From contig JAGWSE010000226.1 in the NCBI GenBank assembly GCA_028869395.1, forward strand, positions 1-16,933: 16,933 nt of DNA. The letters run 5' to 3'. The notes below the pieces were generated by a model. The model saw nothing but the letters and a program-made list of their open reading frames with translations, was not told the DNA's origin and made no database searches. Source of the stretch: Alphaproteobacteria bacterium. Its GTDB lineage: Bacteria > Pseudomonadota > Alphaproteobacteria > Caulobacterales > Caulobacteraceae. The translations under genes were made by a program, and so were the position numbers. This document shows positions 1 to 6,931 of this stretch, one piece after another (position 1 is the stretch's first letter; each line of letters opens with the position of its first letter).

Positions 1-177
1 CGGGGGCGTCGAAGCGGCCGTCTCCGCAACCGGCGCCGTTTCCGGGACGGCCGCGCTCTCGGTGGCCTGCGGCGCCGCGGCGGGCCGCGCCGCGCCCCAC
101 GCCCGCGCGGCCGGCATCGCCGATCCTGAGAGGATCCCGCCGCCGGCCCCCCGGCGCGCTTTCACCGAAATGCTCAT
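1..177 (-). CDS. possible N-terminus of an unidentified protein, running off the left edge
   Basis: An open minus-strand frame of 59 codons runs from an ATG at 177 to the window edge with mostly G/C third positions. The peptide begins MSISVKARRGAGGG and becomes rich in Ala, Pro, Glu and Thr, like a low-complexity linker or a disordered N-terminus. A second in-frame ATG at 117 has a better ribosome-binding site (AGGA about 7 nt upstream), so the true start may be there. The gene would be divergent from the MFS permease. No domain is visible and I do not recognise it. The opposite strand gives an Arg-rich, implausible translation. It could also be non-coding GC-rich sequence. Confidence 0.3.
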   Translation of the reverse strand, partial: MSISVKARRGAGGGILSGSAMPAARAWGAARPAAAPQATESAAVPETAPVAETAASTPP

Positions 178-436
178 GCCGATCCGTGCCCGCTCCGGCG
201 GTACGCGATAAAGGCTTGGCCGCCCGAACGGATTGTCACTTCCCGACGTCACGGCGTTACGTCCTGGGCCCGAGGGGACGGGGGGACGCGCGGCGAACGG
301 ACTGCGGCGTCGGCTTCATTTGACTCCGCCCGCGATTGCCCCCGTCATAGACTCGAAAAAACGGTACGAGGACCGGCGGCGGCGGACCTTCCGCCAGGGC
401 CGAACCTTTGTCGGCAATCCCCTCGAGGAGACGCTT

Positions 437-1939
437 GTGGACGCCAGCATCCCCGCCTCGCCGAAGCCGGTGAGCACAGGCCTCAGTTTTATCTACGGTC
501 TCGGGTCGGTGGCGAGCGGGGTGCAGCTGGCGATCTACGCCCTGCTGCTCTTCTTCTACAACCAGGTGGTCGGGCTCTCGCCGGGGGCGGTCAGCGTGGC
601 GCTGGCGATCTCGCTGGTGCTCGACGCCGTATGGGATCCGCTGGTCGGGCACCTGTCCGACAACGCCCGCACACGGTGGGGCCGTCGCCACCCCTTCATG
701 TACGCCTCGGCGATCCCCATCGTGCTGACGGTGGTCGCGTTGTGGAATCCGCCGGCGGGCCTCGACAGCAGCGGCAAGTTCCTCTGGCTGCTCAGCTTCG
801 TGGTGCTGTCGCGGTTGTTCCTGAGCCTCTACGAGATGCCGAGCGCGGCGCTCGCGCCCGAGCTGGCGCCCGGTTACCACGACCGCACCGTGCTGCTCAG
901 CTACCGCTGGGTGCTGGGCGCGTTCGGCGGCGCGGTCGCCACCAGCCTCGGCTACTTCTGGTTCTTCCGCGCGACGCCGCAATATCCGGTCGGTCAGCTC
1001 AATCCCGCGGCCTGGGGCCCGATGTCGCTGACCGCGGCGGGGATCATCCTCTTCTCGATCCTGATCTCGGCGATCGGCACGCACCACCGGATTGCAACCC
1101 TTCACATTCCTCCCGCCCGGAAGGCGAGCGTGGGGAGTAACCTGCGCGACATCGCCGCCACGCTCAAGAACTGGAACCTCGGCGTGGGGCTGGCGGCCTC
1201 GCTGATCGCGGGGCTCAGCTACGGCCTCTACGGTGGGCTGGCGCTCTATTTCGACACCTTCTTCTGGGGCCTGAAGGCCAGCCAGGTCGGCATCCTCAAC
1301 CTCGCCAACGTGGTCTCGACGCTGTTCGCGGCGTTCGCCGCCACGGCGTTGTCGCGCGTGCTCGGCAAGCGCAACGCCCAGGTCATCCTGTTCTTCGTCT
1401 GTGTGGTGACGATCCAGTCGCCGTTCCTGCTTCGCCTGCTGGGCGCCTTCCCAGAGAACGGGTCGCCGGTGCTGCTGCCGATGCTGATGGGTTTCCGCTT
1501 CGTGGGCGGCGTGCTGACCAACGCCGGGTTCATCCTGATGCTGTCGATGATCGCCGACATCACCGAGGAGGCGCAGCTCAAGACCGGCCGCCGCTCCGAA
1601 GGCCTGCTGATGAGCGCCTACACCTTCGTCACCAAGGCCACCGGGGCGATCTCCGCCCTGCTGCCGGCCATGGTCCTGGCGTTGGTGCATTTCCCCGCCC
1701 GGGCCAAGCCGGGCTCGGTGGATCCGGCCATCGTCCACCACATGGCCTGGGTCTACCTTCCGGTCACCTCGACCCTGTCCTTTGTCTCCATCGCCATCTG
1801 GATGCTCTACCGCATCGACAAGAACGCCCACGAGCGCAACCTCGCCTCGATCGCCGAGGCGCAGGGCATGGCGGAAGCCGCGCTCGAGCGGGCGGAAGAG
1901 GCGGCGCCCGCGCCGGCTCCGGTGCGCATCGCGGGCTGA
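437..1939 (+). CDS. GPH-family (MelB-like) MFS sugar/cation symporter
   Basis: A 500-residue inner-membrane permease with about twelve hydrophobic segments. Near the N-terminus it has the glycoside-pentoside-hexuronide (GPH) signature: Asp63 and Asp67 in a DxxxDP context, Asp75, then RWGRRHP at 80-86. In MelB the matching aspartates bind the coupling cation. The central loop and the later stretch SMIADITEEAQ, followed by TGRRSEG, are also typical of GPH. The C-terminus is an Ala/Glu-rich cytoplasmic tail. I chose the GTG at 437 because a CGAGGAG ribosome-binding site lies 6 nt upstream and the membrane domain starts soon after. The frame is open back to a TTG at 233, but those extra 68 residues are Arg-rich and unlike a transporter N-terminus. 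The substrate cannot be told from sequence, and no sugar-catabolic gene is adjacent. Confidence 0.87.
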   Translation: MDASIPASPKPVSTGLSFIYGLGSVASGVQLAIYALLLFFYNQVVGLSPGAVSVALAISLVLDAVWDPLVGHLSDNARTRWGRRHPFMYASAIPIVLTVVALWNPPAGLDSSGKFLWLLSFVVLSRLFLSLYEMPSAALAPELAPGYHDRTVLLSYRWVLGAFGGAVATSLGYFWFFRATPQYPVGQLNPAAWGPMSLTAAGIILFSILISAIGTHHRIATLHIPPARKASVGSNLRDIAATLKNWNLGVGLAASLIAGLSYGLYGGLALYFDTFFWGLKASQVGILNLANVVSTLFAAFAATALSRVLGKRNAQVILFFVCVVTIQSPFLLRLLGAFPENGSPVLLPMLMGFRFVGGVLTNAGFILMLSMIADITEEAQLKTGRRSEGLLMSAYTFVTKATGAISALLPAMVLALVHFPARAKPGSVDPAIVHHMAWVYLPVTSTLSFVSIAIWMLYRIDKNAHERNLASIAEAQGMAEAALERAEEAAPAPAPVRIAG

Positions 1940-2052
1940 GGGGCCAGCCGCGCGCCGGCCAGGGTCACGAAACTGTGCCTGCTCCGGCGGAGCCCGGACT
2001 CGCTCCGTCACGCCCTGCGGCGTAACATTGTTCCGGACGTGGAGACGGACGG

Positions 2053-2280
2053 ATGCGCCACTATCAGCTCTTTCCCTTCAGCCGCGACGGACGCCTCCTG
2101 GACGCCGTCTCGATGGACCTGGAAAGCGACGTGCGCGCCATCCGCCACGCCATCGCCGGCGAATTCCCGCACGGCTGCGAGCTCTGGGAGGGCTTCCGCT
2201 TCATCGGCCGCTTCCACGGCGCGGTCGTCGAGGCCGAGCCCCGCGTCGAGAAGACCGCCCCGCCCGTCCTCGTGCACTGA
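2053..2280 (+). CDS. small conserved hypothetical protein, 75 aa
   Basis: A 75-residue soluble protein starting MRHYQLFPF, with GGAG about 8 nt before the ATG. It has no signal peptide or membrane segment. The pattern (short beta strand, DGRLLDAVSMDLESD, then a helix, then WEGFRFIGRF) suggests a compact alpha/beta fold, and the codon use is like the neighbouring genes. I have seen proteins of this general look in alphaproteobacteria but cannot give a function. It lies 113 bp after the permease on the same strand and ends 3 bp before the stop of a small convergent ORF. Confidence 0.65.
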   Translation: MRHYQLFPFSRDGRLLDAVSMDLESDVRAIRHAIAGEFPHGCELWEGFRFIGRFHGAVVEAEPRVEKTAPPVLVH

Positions 2281-2283
2281 CGC

Positions 2284-2418
2284 CTAGCGCCAGCTCAGCA
2301 CCAGCAGCAGCAGCGCCCCGCCGGTGAAGGCGCACGAGGCGACGAAGGCCGCCACCGCCCAGGGCGAGGGCCGCCCCCGCCCGACGACCAGCTCGCCGAT
2401 CAGCTCTTCGTCCGCCAT
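2284..2418 (-). CDS. small single-pass membrane protein, 44 aa
   Basis: A 44-codon minus-strand ORF from ATG (2418) to TAG (2284). The first 16 residues are hydrophilic and acidic (MADEELIGELVVGRGR). A single hydrophobic helix follows (about residues 20-42, with four consecutive Leu), and the C-terminus is SWR. This layout and the GC-ending codons are what a real small membrane protein would show, but there is no clear Shine-Dalgarno sequence. It is convergent with the 75-aa gene and divergent from the oxidase subunit gene. No family recognised. Confidence 0.55.
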   Translation of the reverse strand: MADEELIGELVVGRGRPSPWAVAAFVASCAFTGGALLLLVLSWR

Positions 2419-2480
2419 GTGGTCATCAACGGCCGGCCGGGCGGATCGTTCGGCGGCGCCGGCGCCAGCTGCACTGAAGC

Positions 2481-2509
2481 TTCACGGAACGTCGTGATCT
2501 GGGCTATCG
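2481..2509 (+). promoter_or_regulatory. candidate promoter for the oxidase subunit IV gene
   Basis: TTCACG (2481-2486), a 17-bp spacer and CTATCG (2504-2509, in the context GGGCTATCGTTC). This resembles the Caulobacter housekeeping pattern TTGACGS-N10-14-GCTANAWC with mismatches. It would start transcription near 2516, about 40 nt before the ATG at 2557. Confidence 0.35.
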
Positions 2510-2556
2510 TTCGACAAACGACACGCAAGCTGTCGGTGAAACCGGGAGGTCCATCC

Positions 2557-2823
2557 ATGGCGACTGGGAGCCCGTTCCAGCCCAACCCCAACGATCCGAT
2601 CCTCGTGGAGCACGAGCGCACCTACAAGGCGTTCAACATCCTGATCCGCTGGTGCATGACGCTGCTGGCGGCGGCGATCTCGTTCCTCACCTTGTGGTTC
2701 GCGACCGCTGTCGGCTTCATCGGCGGGGCGATCACCGGCCTGATCGTGTTCTTCCTCGGCTACAACTTCCTGGTCCGAAACGAAGAGCACAAGCCGCTCG
2801 ACGTCTGGGAAGAGGGTCGCTGA
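2557..2823 (+). CDS. aa3-type cytochrome c oxidase subunit IV-like small membrane protein
   Basis: An 88-residue protein. A hydrophilic N-terminus carries the segment LVEHERTYKAFNILIRWCM (about 16-34), followed by two hydrophobic stretches (about 35-50 and 52-73) and a polar tail (NEEHKPLDVWEEGR). The E-x-x-x-TYxxF...W motif just before a membrane segment is the hallmark of the short bacterial aa3-oxidase subunit IV family, whose members sit beside the catalytic subunits of the terminal oxidase. The start is fixed by GGGAGGT ending 6 nt before the ATG; the frame is open further upstream without coding character. No other oxidase gene is in the window, so it is an orphan here. It could be a different small membrane protein with a similar motif. 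Confidence 0.65.
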   Translation: MATGSPFQPNPNDPILVEHERTYKAFNILIRWCMTLLAAAISFLTLWFATAVGFIGGAITGLIVFFLGYNFLVRNEEHKPLDVWEEGR

Positions 2824-2864
2824 CCTAGGGAGCCCATCCGCCGCCTCGCGAGTTTGAGGCGGCG

Positions 2865-3323
2865 ATGGACCCGCAAGTCGCCCCCGCCGCGGGCGAGGCC
2901 CGCCGCGTGCGCAAGAGCGCCGAACGGCTGGCCGCCAGCGCCGACCAGCAGACCGAGGCCGCCGACCGTCGCACCGTGCTGGCCGGCGACCGCACTTTGC
3001 TGGCCTCCGAGCGGACGTACGCCGCCTGGGTGCGCACGGCGCTCGCCTCGCTGGCCAGCGGCGTCGGCGCGCCGGCGCTGCTCACCGGCGTGATCCCGGA
3101 GTGGCTGGCCCGCACCACCGGCACGGTGCTGATCCTGTTCGCGGGCTTCTGCCTGGTGGCCGCCGTCTGGCGCGACCTCAGGCGGGGCCTGCCGCCGCCG
3201 CAGCCGAACCTGCGCCCGCTGCCGCCTGGCCTGCTGGTGGCGGTGAACGGCTTTTTGCTGCTGGTCGTTGCGGCGGCGCTGGTCGGCGTCTGGGCCGGCC
3301 ATTTCCGCCACGCCCTGGGCTAG
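2865..3323 (+). CDS. DUF202 (YidH-like) small membrane protein
   Basis: A 152-residue inner-membrane protein. The N-terminal 40 residues are charged and Ala/Arg-rich. They are followed by DRTLLASERTYAAWVRTALA (43-62), the DUF202 signature LAxERTxLAWxRTALA. Three membrane segments follow, near 55-76, 84-104 and 122-144, the usual topology for the family. The family has no firmly assigned function. GAGG lies about 6 nt before the ATG. The gene begins 41 bp after the oxidase-like subunit and is probably co-transcribed with it. It ends 10 bp before the stop of the convergent cysteine synthase gene, so the two transcripts meet here. Confidence 0.82.
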   Translation: MDPQVAPAAGEARRVRKSAERLAASADQQTEAADRRTVLAGDRTLLASERTYAAWVRTALASLASGVGAPALLTGVIPEWLARTTGTVLILFAGFCLVAAVWRDLRRGLPPPQPNLRPLPPGLLVAVNGFLLLVVAAALVGVWAGHFRHALG

Positions 3324-3333
3324 GTCCGATCGC

Positions 3334-4386
3334 TCAGGCCGGCTGCGGCTGGGCCGGCGCGAAGAGCGGGCTGGACCTGGCGATCGCCAGCTCCTCTTCG
3401 GTCATGTCCACGGGGACCTCGGCGAACAGCGGCGTCGACAGATAGCGCTCGCCGGTGTCGGGCAGCATGGCGAGGATGTTCGCCCCCGGCCCAGCCGTCT
3501 CGGCCACCTTCAGCGCGCCGGCCAGCGTCGCGCCCGCCGAAATGCCCACGAAGATGCCCTCCTTCTGCGCCAGCTCGCGGGCGCGCCGCAGGGCGTCGGC
3601 GCCGGCGATCGGCAGCACCTTGTCGTAGAGCTTCTCGTCCACCGCCTCGCCGGTGATCTTCGGGATGAAGTCCGGCGTCCAGCCCTGCATGGGGTGCGGC
3701 TTCCAGGCGGGGTGCTTGGCCGCCGGCGTGCCGTCCGCATTGCGCGGCTGGCCCTCGCCGGAGCCCAGCAGCGGCGCGTCCGCCGGCTCGCAGACCACGA
3801 TCTGGGTCTGCGGCCGCTCCTTGCGCAGCACGCGCGCGACGCCCGTCAGGGTGCCGCCGGTGCCGTAGCCGGAGACGAAGTAGTCCAGCTTGTCGAAGTC
3901 GCGCAGGATCTCCCGCGCGGTGGTCTTCGAGTGCATGTCCGGATTGGCCTCGTTCTCGAACTGGCGGGTGAAGTACCAGCCGTTGCGCTTGGACAGGTCG
4001 ACGGCCATGTCGACCATCCCCTTCGCCCCCATGGCGGGCGGCGTCAGGATCAGCTTGGCGCCCAGGAAGCGCATCAGCTTGCGCCGCTCCACCGAGAAGC
4101 TCTCGGCCATCACCACCACCAGAGGATAGCCCTTGGCCGCGCACACCATGGCCAGGCCGATGCCGGTGTTGCCGCTGGTCGCCTCGATCACCGTCTGGCC
4201 GGGCTTCAGCTCGCCCTTGGCCTCCGCCGCCTCGATGACGCCCAGCGCCAGGCGGTCCTTCACCGAGCCCAGCGGATTGAAGGCCTCCACCTTCACGTAG
4301 AGGTTCACCCCGGCGGGCCCGAGGCGGTTGATGCGCACGACCGGCGTGTTCCCGACCGTGCCCAGGATGTTCTCGAACTTGGCCAT
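3334..4386 (-). CDS. cysK: cysteine synthase A (O-acetylserine sulfhydrylase)
   Basis: A cytosolic PLP enzyme that makes L-cysteine from O-acetylserine and sulfide. The 350 residues show the fold-type II layout: Lys43 in GSVKDR (Schiff-base lysine), TSGNTGIGLA at 70-79 (substrate loop) and GTGGT at 175-179 (PLP phosphate cradle). The C-terminal ISAGATLAGAL motif at 282-292 is also present. It is longer than the usual 310-320 residues because of a Pro/Lys-rich insert at about 208-248 (with HPAWKPHPMQGW) and a C-terminal tail ending AQPQPA; similar inserts occur in other alphaproteobacterial CysK-like proteins. The start is the ATG at 4386 with GAGG about 8 nt upstream. It lies 92 bp downstream of the FKBP gene on the same strand. 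Confidence 0.93.
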   Translation of the reverse strand: MAKFENILGTVGNTPVVRINRLGPAGVNLYVKVEAFNPLGSVKDRLALGVIEAAEAKGELKPGQTVIEATSGNTGIGLAMVCAAKGYPLVVVMAESFSVERRKLMRFLGAKLILTPPAMGAKGMVDMAVDLSKRNGWYFTRQFENEANPDMHSKTTAREILRDFDKLDYFVSGYGTGGTLTGVARVLRKERPQTQIVVCEPADAPLLGSGEGQPRNADGTPAAKHPAWKPHPMQGWTPDFIPKITGEAVDEKLYDKVLPIAGADALRRARELAQKEGIFVGISAGATLAGALKVAETAGPGANILAMLPDTGERYLSTPLFAEVPVDMTEEELAIARSSPLFAPAQPQPA

Positions 4387-4438
4387 GTCGCCCCTCGCAT
4401 AAGTCTGCTGCGCCTCACTGCGCGCGCATGGCGTCATT

Positions 4439-4445
4439 CTGTCAA
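4439..4445 (-). promoter_or_regulatory. candidate -35 element upstream of cysK
   Basis: TTGACAG on the minus strand, 53 bp upstream of the cysK start, is one mismatch from the Caulobacter -35 consensus TTGACGS. I see no convincing -10 element at the right distance, so this is weak support for an independent cysK promoter. Confidence 0.25.
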
Positions 4446-4456
4446 TTGCACAGGAA

Positions 4457-4479
4457 GGGCCGGCGCGCCGATCCGGCCT
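4457..4479 (-). terminator. weak hairpin just after the FKBP gene
   Basis: GGCCGG (4458-4463) and CCGGCC (4473-4478) form a perfect 6-bp stem around a 9-nt loop, touching the stop codon of the FKBP gene. There is no T-run after it in the minus direction, so it may only attenuate read-through into cysK. Confidence 0.3.
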
Positions 4480-4928
4480 CAGGGGCGGATGCTCACCAGC
4501 TCCACGTCGAACACCAGGGTCGCGTCCGGCGGCACGTCGCGGATCAGGTGCTCCACCGGCGGCCGGTAGGCCCGCCCCGTCGCGCCATAGCCCAGGTAGG
4601 CGGGGATGATCACCCGCCACCGGTCGCCCGGCCGCATCAGCTGCAGCGCCGCGCTCATGCCGGGGATCACCTCGCCCACCTTGAAGGGGGAGGGCCGCCG
4701 GCCGTGGTCGTCGGAGGTCGAGAAGATCTCGCTGGTCAGCAGCCGCCCGACGTAGCGGATCTCCACCGTGTCGGCGCGGGTGGGATGGCGCCCGTTCGCG
4801 GGCCCCGAGGCCAGCACCTGGTAGCGGACGCCGGGCAGGATCACCGGGCTGCCCAGGCCCTGGGCCTGCGCCGCGGGCGCGAGCGTCGCCAGTGACGCGG
4901 CGGCGAGGGCGGCGGCGAGCAGTTTCAT
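4479..4928 (-). CDS. secreted FKBP-type peptidyl-prolyl cis-trans isomerase
   Basis: A 149-residue periplasmic folding helper. Residues 1-22 are a classical signal peptide ending AQA. The FKBP domain covers about 50-148. Its key stretches are VEIRYVGRL, PSPFKVGEVIPGMSAALQLM, then PGDRWRVIIPAYLGYG (100-115) and LVFDVELVSI at the C-terminus. The usual GxxFDSS strand is replaced by SEIFSTSDDH, and a longer flap (about 118-133, with two PP pairs) replaces the short IPP loop, so substrate range or catalytic rate may differ from classical FKBPs. The start is firm, with GGAGG 6 nt before the ATG. A near-consensus promoter lies directly upstream. It is probably co-transcribed with cysK. Confidence 0.9.
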   Translation of the reverse strand: MKLLAAALAAASLATLAPAAQAQGLGSPVILPGVRYQVLASGPANGRHPTRADTVEIRYVGRLLTSEIFSTSDDHGRRPSPFKVGEVIPGMSAALQLMRPGDRWRVIIPAYLGYGATGRAYRPPVEHLIRDVPPDATLVFDVELVSIRP

Positions 4929-5263
4929 GGGCGCCTCCAGGTCCAGGAGACCGGCGTTTTCGCGATGGCGGCGCCCGTGTCAAGCGCCCGCGGCCCCATA
5001 TCGGGCGGACGGCGGGCGCGCCCTCGGCGCAGCCGGTGCTTCCGCGGCCTTATCCGCCCGGCGCGGCCGTCCATCGCGGCCACCTGCGCCCGGTTCTGGC
5101 GGAAGTTGGCCGCGTTCGTGGTCTCGGCGATCATCTGGGTCTGGAACTCGATCCAGCCCTCCCGCAAATTGCAGGCCTTGCCGTATTGCTCAGTGAACGC
5201 CGCGTATCGCCTCGGCCAGCCATATACCGCGTTGCACGAGGGCGTGTCCGGCCGCGCCACCAT
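4925..5263 (-). CDS. unidentified coding-like segment, possibly a gene remnant
   Basis: A minus-strand frame starting at an ATG (5263) with no proper ribosome-binding site. The first 70 or so residues have strongly GC-ending codons and natural composition (for example CNAVYGWPRRYAAFTEQYGKA). After about residue 70 the translation becomes Arg/Pro-rich, and a TAA lies close by in another frame, so the real coding part probably stops there. Upstream the same frame stays protein-like for ten more codons until a TAG at about 5294-5296. This looks like the inner piece of a gene broken at both ends. The frame ends in an ATGA overlap with the FKBP start, but the FKBP promoter lies inside it, so coupling is unlikely. 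No family recognised. Confidence 0.3.
   Translation of the reverse strand: MVARPDTPSCNAVYGWPRRYAAFTEQYGKACNLREGWIEFQTQMIAETTNAANFRQNRAQVAAMDGRAGRIRPRKHRLRRGRARRPPDMGPRALDTGAAIAKTPVSWTWRRP
4956..4983 (-). promoter_or_regulatory. Caulobacter-type housekeeping promoter of the FKBP gene
   Basis: On the minus strand, TTGACAC (4983-4977), a 13-bp spacer, then GCGAAAAC (4963-4956). Compared with the established Caulobacter consensus TTGACGS-N10-14-GCTANAWC this is one mismatch in each box with an allowed spacer. Transcription would start near 4949, about 20 nt upstream of the ATG, leaving room for the GGAGG site. It is the best promoter match I found in the window and supports the taxonomic guess. 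Confidence 0.55.
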
Positions 5264-5339
5264 CTCGCTCAGCGCGTCGCCGTCGCGGATCGCCTAGAAA
5301 AGGCGCCGATTTGTTCGCGCCGCTCCAGCGACGCCGGCC

Positions 5340-5759
5340 CTAGGCCTCGAACAGCCAGCCCTTCGGCAGGTTCGACAGCGAGACCCCCTGCAGGTCCACC
5401 TGGTCGCCGTTGCCCATGTCCACGACCACGTCGGCGCCGGACTGGTAGACGGTGTACTGCGTGCCGGGGTCCAGCTGCACGTGGTCGCCCTTCGCGGGAT
5501 CGAAGCCGATCACCAGGTCCAGGCCCGCGCCGGACGAGGAATGGAAGGTGTCGGCGCCCGAGCCCGCCTGGATGGTGTCGTCGCCCCGGTCGCCGGAGAT
5601 CCATTCCGGGCCGGAGCCGGCCACGATGGAATCGTCGCCCCGGCCGCCGCGCAGGATGTCGTGCCCCGTGCCCCCATGCAGGGTGTCGTTGCCCAGGTTC
5701 CCATAAAGGATGTTGTAGGACGTCGTGGTGGAGATCACGTCGTCGCCCTGGCCGCCCAC
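5340..5759 (-). CDS. RTX (hemolysin-type calcium-binding) protein, probably a C-terminal fragment
   Basis: Up to 139 residues. Positions 2-72 hold tandem RTX nonapeptides (GGxGxDxLx type), e.g. GGQGDDVIS, NLGNDTLHGGTGHDILRGG and GDRGDDTIQAGSGADTF. In known RTX proteins these form a Ca2+-binding parallel beta-roll outside the cell. Residues 73-139 (GFDPAKGDHVQLDP ... LPKGWLFEA) are the beta-rich C-terminal cap typical of type I secreted RTX proteins. The frame stays open upstream to a TAG under the lipoprotein gene, but it has no ATG, GTG or TTG before the GTG at 5759, which lies inside the first repeat and has no clear Shine-Dalgarno. I therefore read it as the 3' end of a once longer gene or a very short RTX protein. 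No type I secretion genes are nearby. Confidence 0.6.
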   Translation of the reverse strand: MGGQGDDVISTTTSYNILYGNLGNDTLHGGTGHDILRGGRGDDSIVAGSGPEWISGDRGDDTIQAGSGADTFHSSSGAGLDLVIGFDPAKGDHVQLDPGTQYTVYQSGADVVVDMGNGDQVDLQGVSLSNLPKGWLFEA

Positions 5760-5867
5760 CAGCCAGTCGCCGATCGTTGAGTTGCCTTTCTTTAATTTCT
5801 CGAATTTTCCCTTGGGGTGAATTGCCTCTTGGCGTGATGCATTTGGCGCACGCGAGGAGCGTTCGAT

Positions 5868-6662
5868 ATGCAGCGTAATATCCTGTTGATCGGGGTGCTA
5901 ACGTTGCTCGCTGGGTGCGGGCAAGGCGCTAAGTCCGCCGCCAACGGTCACAGTGAAAGCGGCGGTTCCGGCGCCGTTGCAGACCAGGCGGCCACGGCCT
6001 CCAAACCGAATTGCTTCTTCGTCCGAGGCCAGACCGCGCCGGCAGGACAGCCGGCGGATGATATCCTCGGTGTTCGCCAGGGAATGACGCTCAAGCAAGT
6101 CCGCGACGTCCTGCTTTGCAAGAATTCAAACTACGCGATCAATACGTCCACCTCTACACTCCCCTTGCCGAGCGGAGGTGAGATGTCGGAAGTCGATATG
6201 ACAGCCAATACCGGGCAGGATAAGGTCGAGGCTTGGCTTGTCGGCTCTTCCGGAAAAGAAAAGTTGGTGCGAGTCGAGCGAATCGTACAATTCGATGACA
6301 ACAAGCAGTTGCCAGTGCAGGGTATCGTACAAGATATATCCAAGAAGTATGGCCAGTTCGATGTCTCTGGCGCCCCGACTTCGGGCGTGATCGTTCGGGC
6401 GCTCGATGGAGAGCAGATAACTAGCGAAAATTCGAACTATTCCCAATGCGAGAACAGCAACATTCAGACCAATAGCCAATTGCCGTGCCTGTCAGTCGTG
6501 TCCTACCAGGTGCAGACAAGCGCTCAGAATCCACAGCTCGCGTCCAGCTTTGACGTTTCGGTCATGAACGACGCCGCGGTCTGGTCGATGGTGCAGGCGG
6601 CGGAGCGGGAGTTGGCGGCGCAGGTCGATCAGGCGCGCAGCAGTCCGGCGCCGAAGCTGTAA
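5868..6662 (+). CDS. predicted lipoprotein with a BamE-like short motif
   Basis: 264 residues. The N-terminus MQRNILLIGVLTLLAGC is a lipoprotein signal with lipobox LAGC, so Cys17 is the lipidated residue and the protein should be anchored on the periplasmic side. A Gly/Ser/Ala linker runs to about 45. The body has four more Cys (49, 84, 194, 207), suggesting two disulfides, and a segment at 66-84 (ILGVRQGMTLKQVRDVLLC) that resembles the GMT-x-x-x-V turn-helix of BamE/SmpA-like folds. Overall family not recognised. The start is supported by GAGGAG 10 nt upstream. The middle of the gene (about 6120-6560) is near 50 % GC with more A/T-ending codons than its neighbours, which hints at transfer. 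Confidence 0.75.
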   Translation: MQRNILLIGVLTLLAGCGQGAKSAANGHSESGGSGAVADQAATASKPNCFFVRGQTAPAGQPADDILGVRQGMTLKQVRDVLLCKNSNYAINTSTSTLPLPSGGEMSEVDMTANTGQDKVEAWLVGSSGKEKLVRVERIVQFDDNKQLPVQGIVQDISKKYGQFDVSGAPTSGVIVRALDGEQITSENSNYSQCENSNIQTNSQLPCLSVVSYQVQTSAQNPQLASSFDVSVMNDAAVWSMVQAAERELAAQVDQARSSPAPKL

Positions 6663-6691
6663 GAGGCATCTCATTTGATTTGTGGCCGCGG

Positions 6692-6729
6692 GCGCGGCGC
6701 CCTGTCGCCTGGCTGGTTCGGCGCCGCGC
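6692..6729 (+). terminator. GC-rich hairpin downstream of the lipoprotein gene
   Basis: A perfect 10-bp inverted repeat, GCGCGGCGCC (6692-6701) and GGCGCCGCGC (6720-6729), with an 18-nt loop, 30 bp after the lipoprotein stop. No T-tract follows, so it is not a canonical intrinsic terminator but may stop or stabilise transcripts. The rest of 6663-6931 shows nothing I can call. Confidence 0.35.
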
Positions 6730-6931
6730 ACACCCGCCCGTCGGAGCGGCCGAGAACCACGCTCTCCGGCTACGGCGCCTGCCCCTAAGTTGCCCGGAGC
6801 GCGCAGTGACCCTTTGGCCTCGGTGGCCGAGCCGGAGAACCTGCGCCACACAGGCTGGCAGAGCCCGGCCTATCCCCGCGGGCTAGCTCCCATGCAGCCT
6901 CGGGAGCGCTCGCCCGCCTAGGGCCATGCTC

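Noticed and set aside
320..348. TTGACT as a -35 box for the permease
   Set aside because: No -10 hexamer at 16-18 bp; the nearest candidate (CATAGA) would need a spacer of about 20 bp.
233..436. TTG-initiated 68-residue extension of the permease
   Set aside because: Arg-rich and unlike a transporter N-terminus; the GTG at 437 has a good ribosome-binding site.
257..2011. Long minus-strand open frame (584 codons) opposite the MFS permease
   Set aside because: Its translation is dominated by Arg, Gly, Gln and Asp as expected for the mirror of a GC-ending hydrophobic gene. The permease on the other strand has clear family motifs.
3268..4569. 433-codon plus-strand frame opposite cysK
   Set aside because: Low-complexity Arg/Gly/His/Leu composition; cysK on the minus strand is unmistakable.
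4387..4983. N-terminal extension of the cysK frame as a fusion with the region upstream
   Set aside because: The upstream part is the FKBP gene read in the wrong frame and is Arg/Gly/Pro-rich; the ATG at 4386 has a ribosome-binding site.
4965..5297. 110-codon plus-strand frame
   Set aside because: Ser/Arg/Ala-rich, no ribosome-binding site, and the opposite strand has better codon use.
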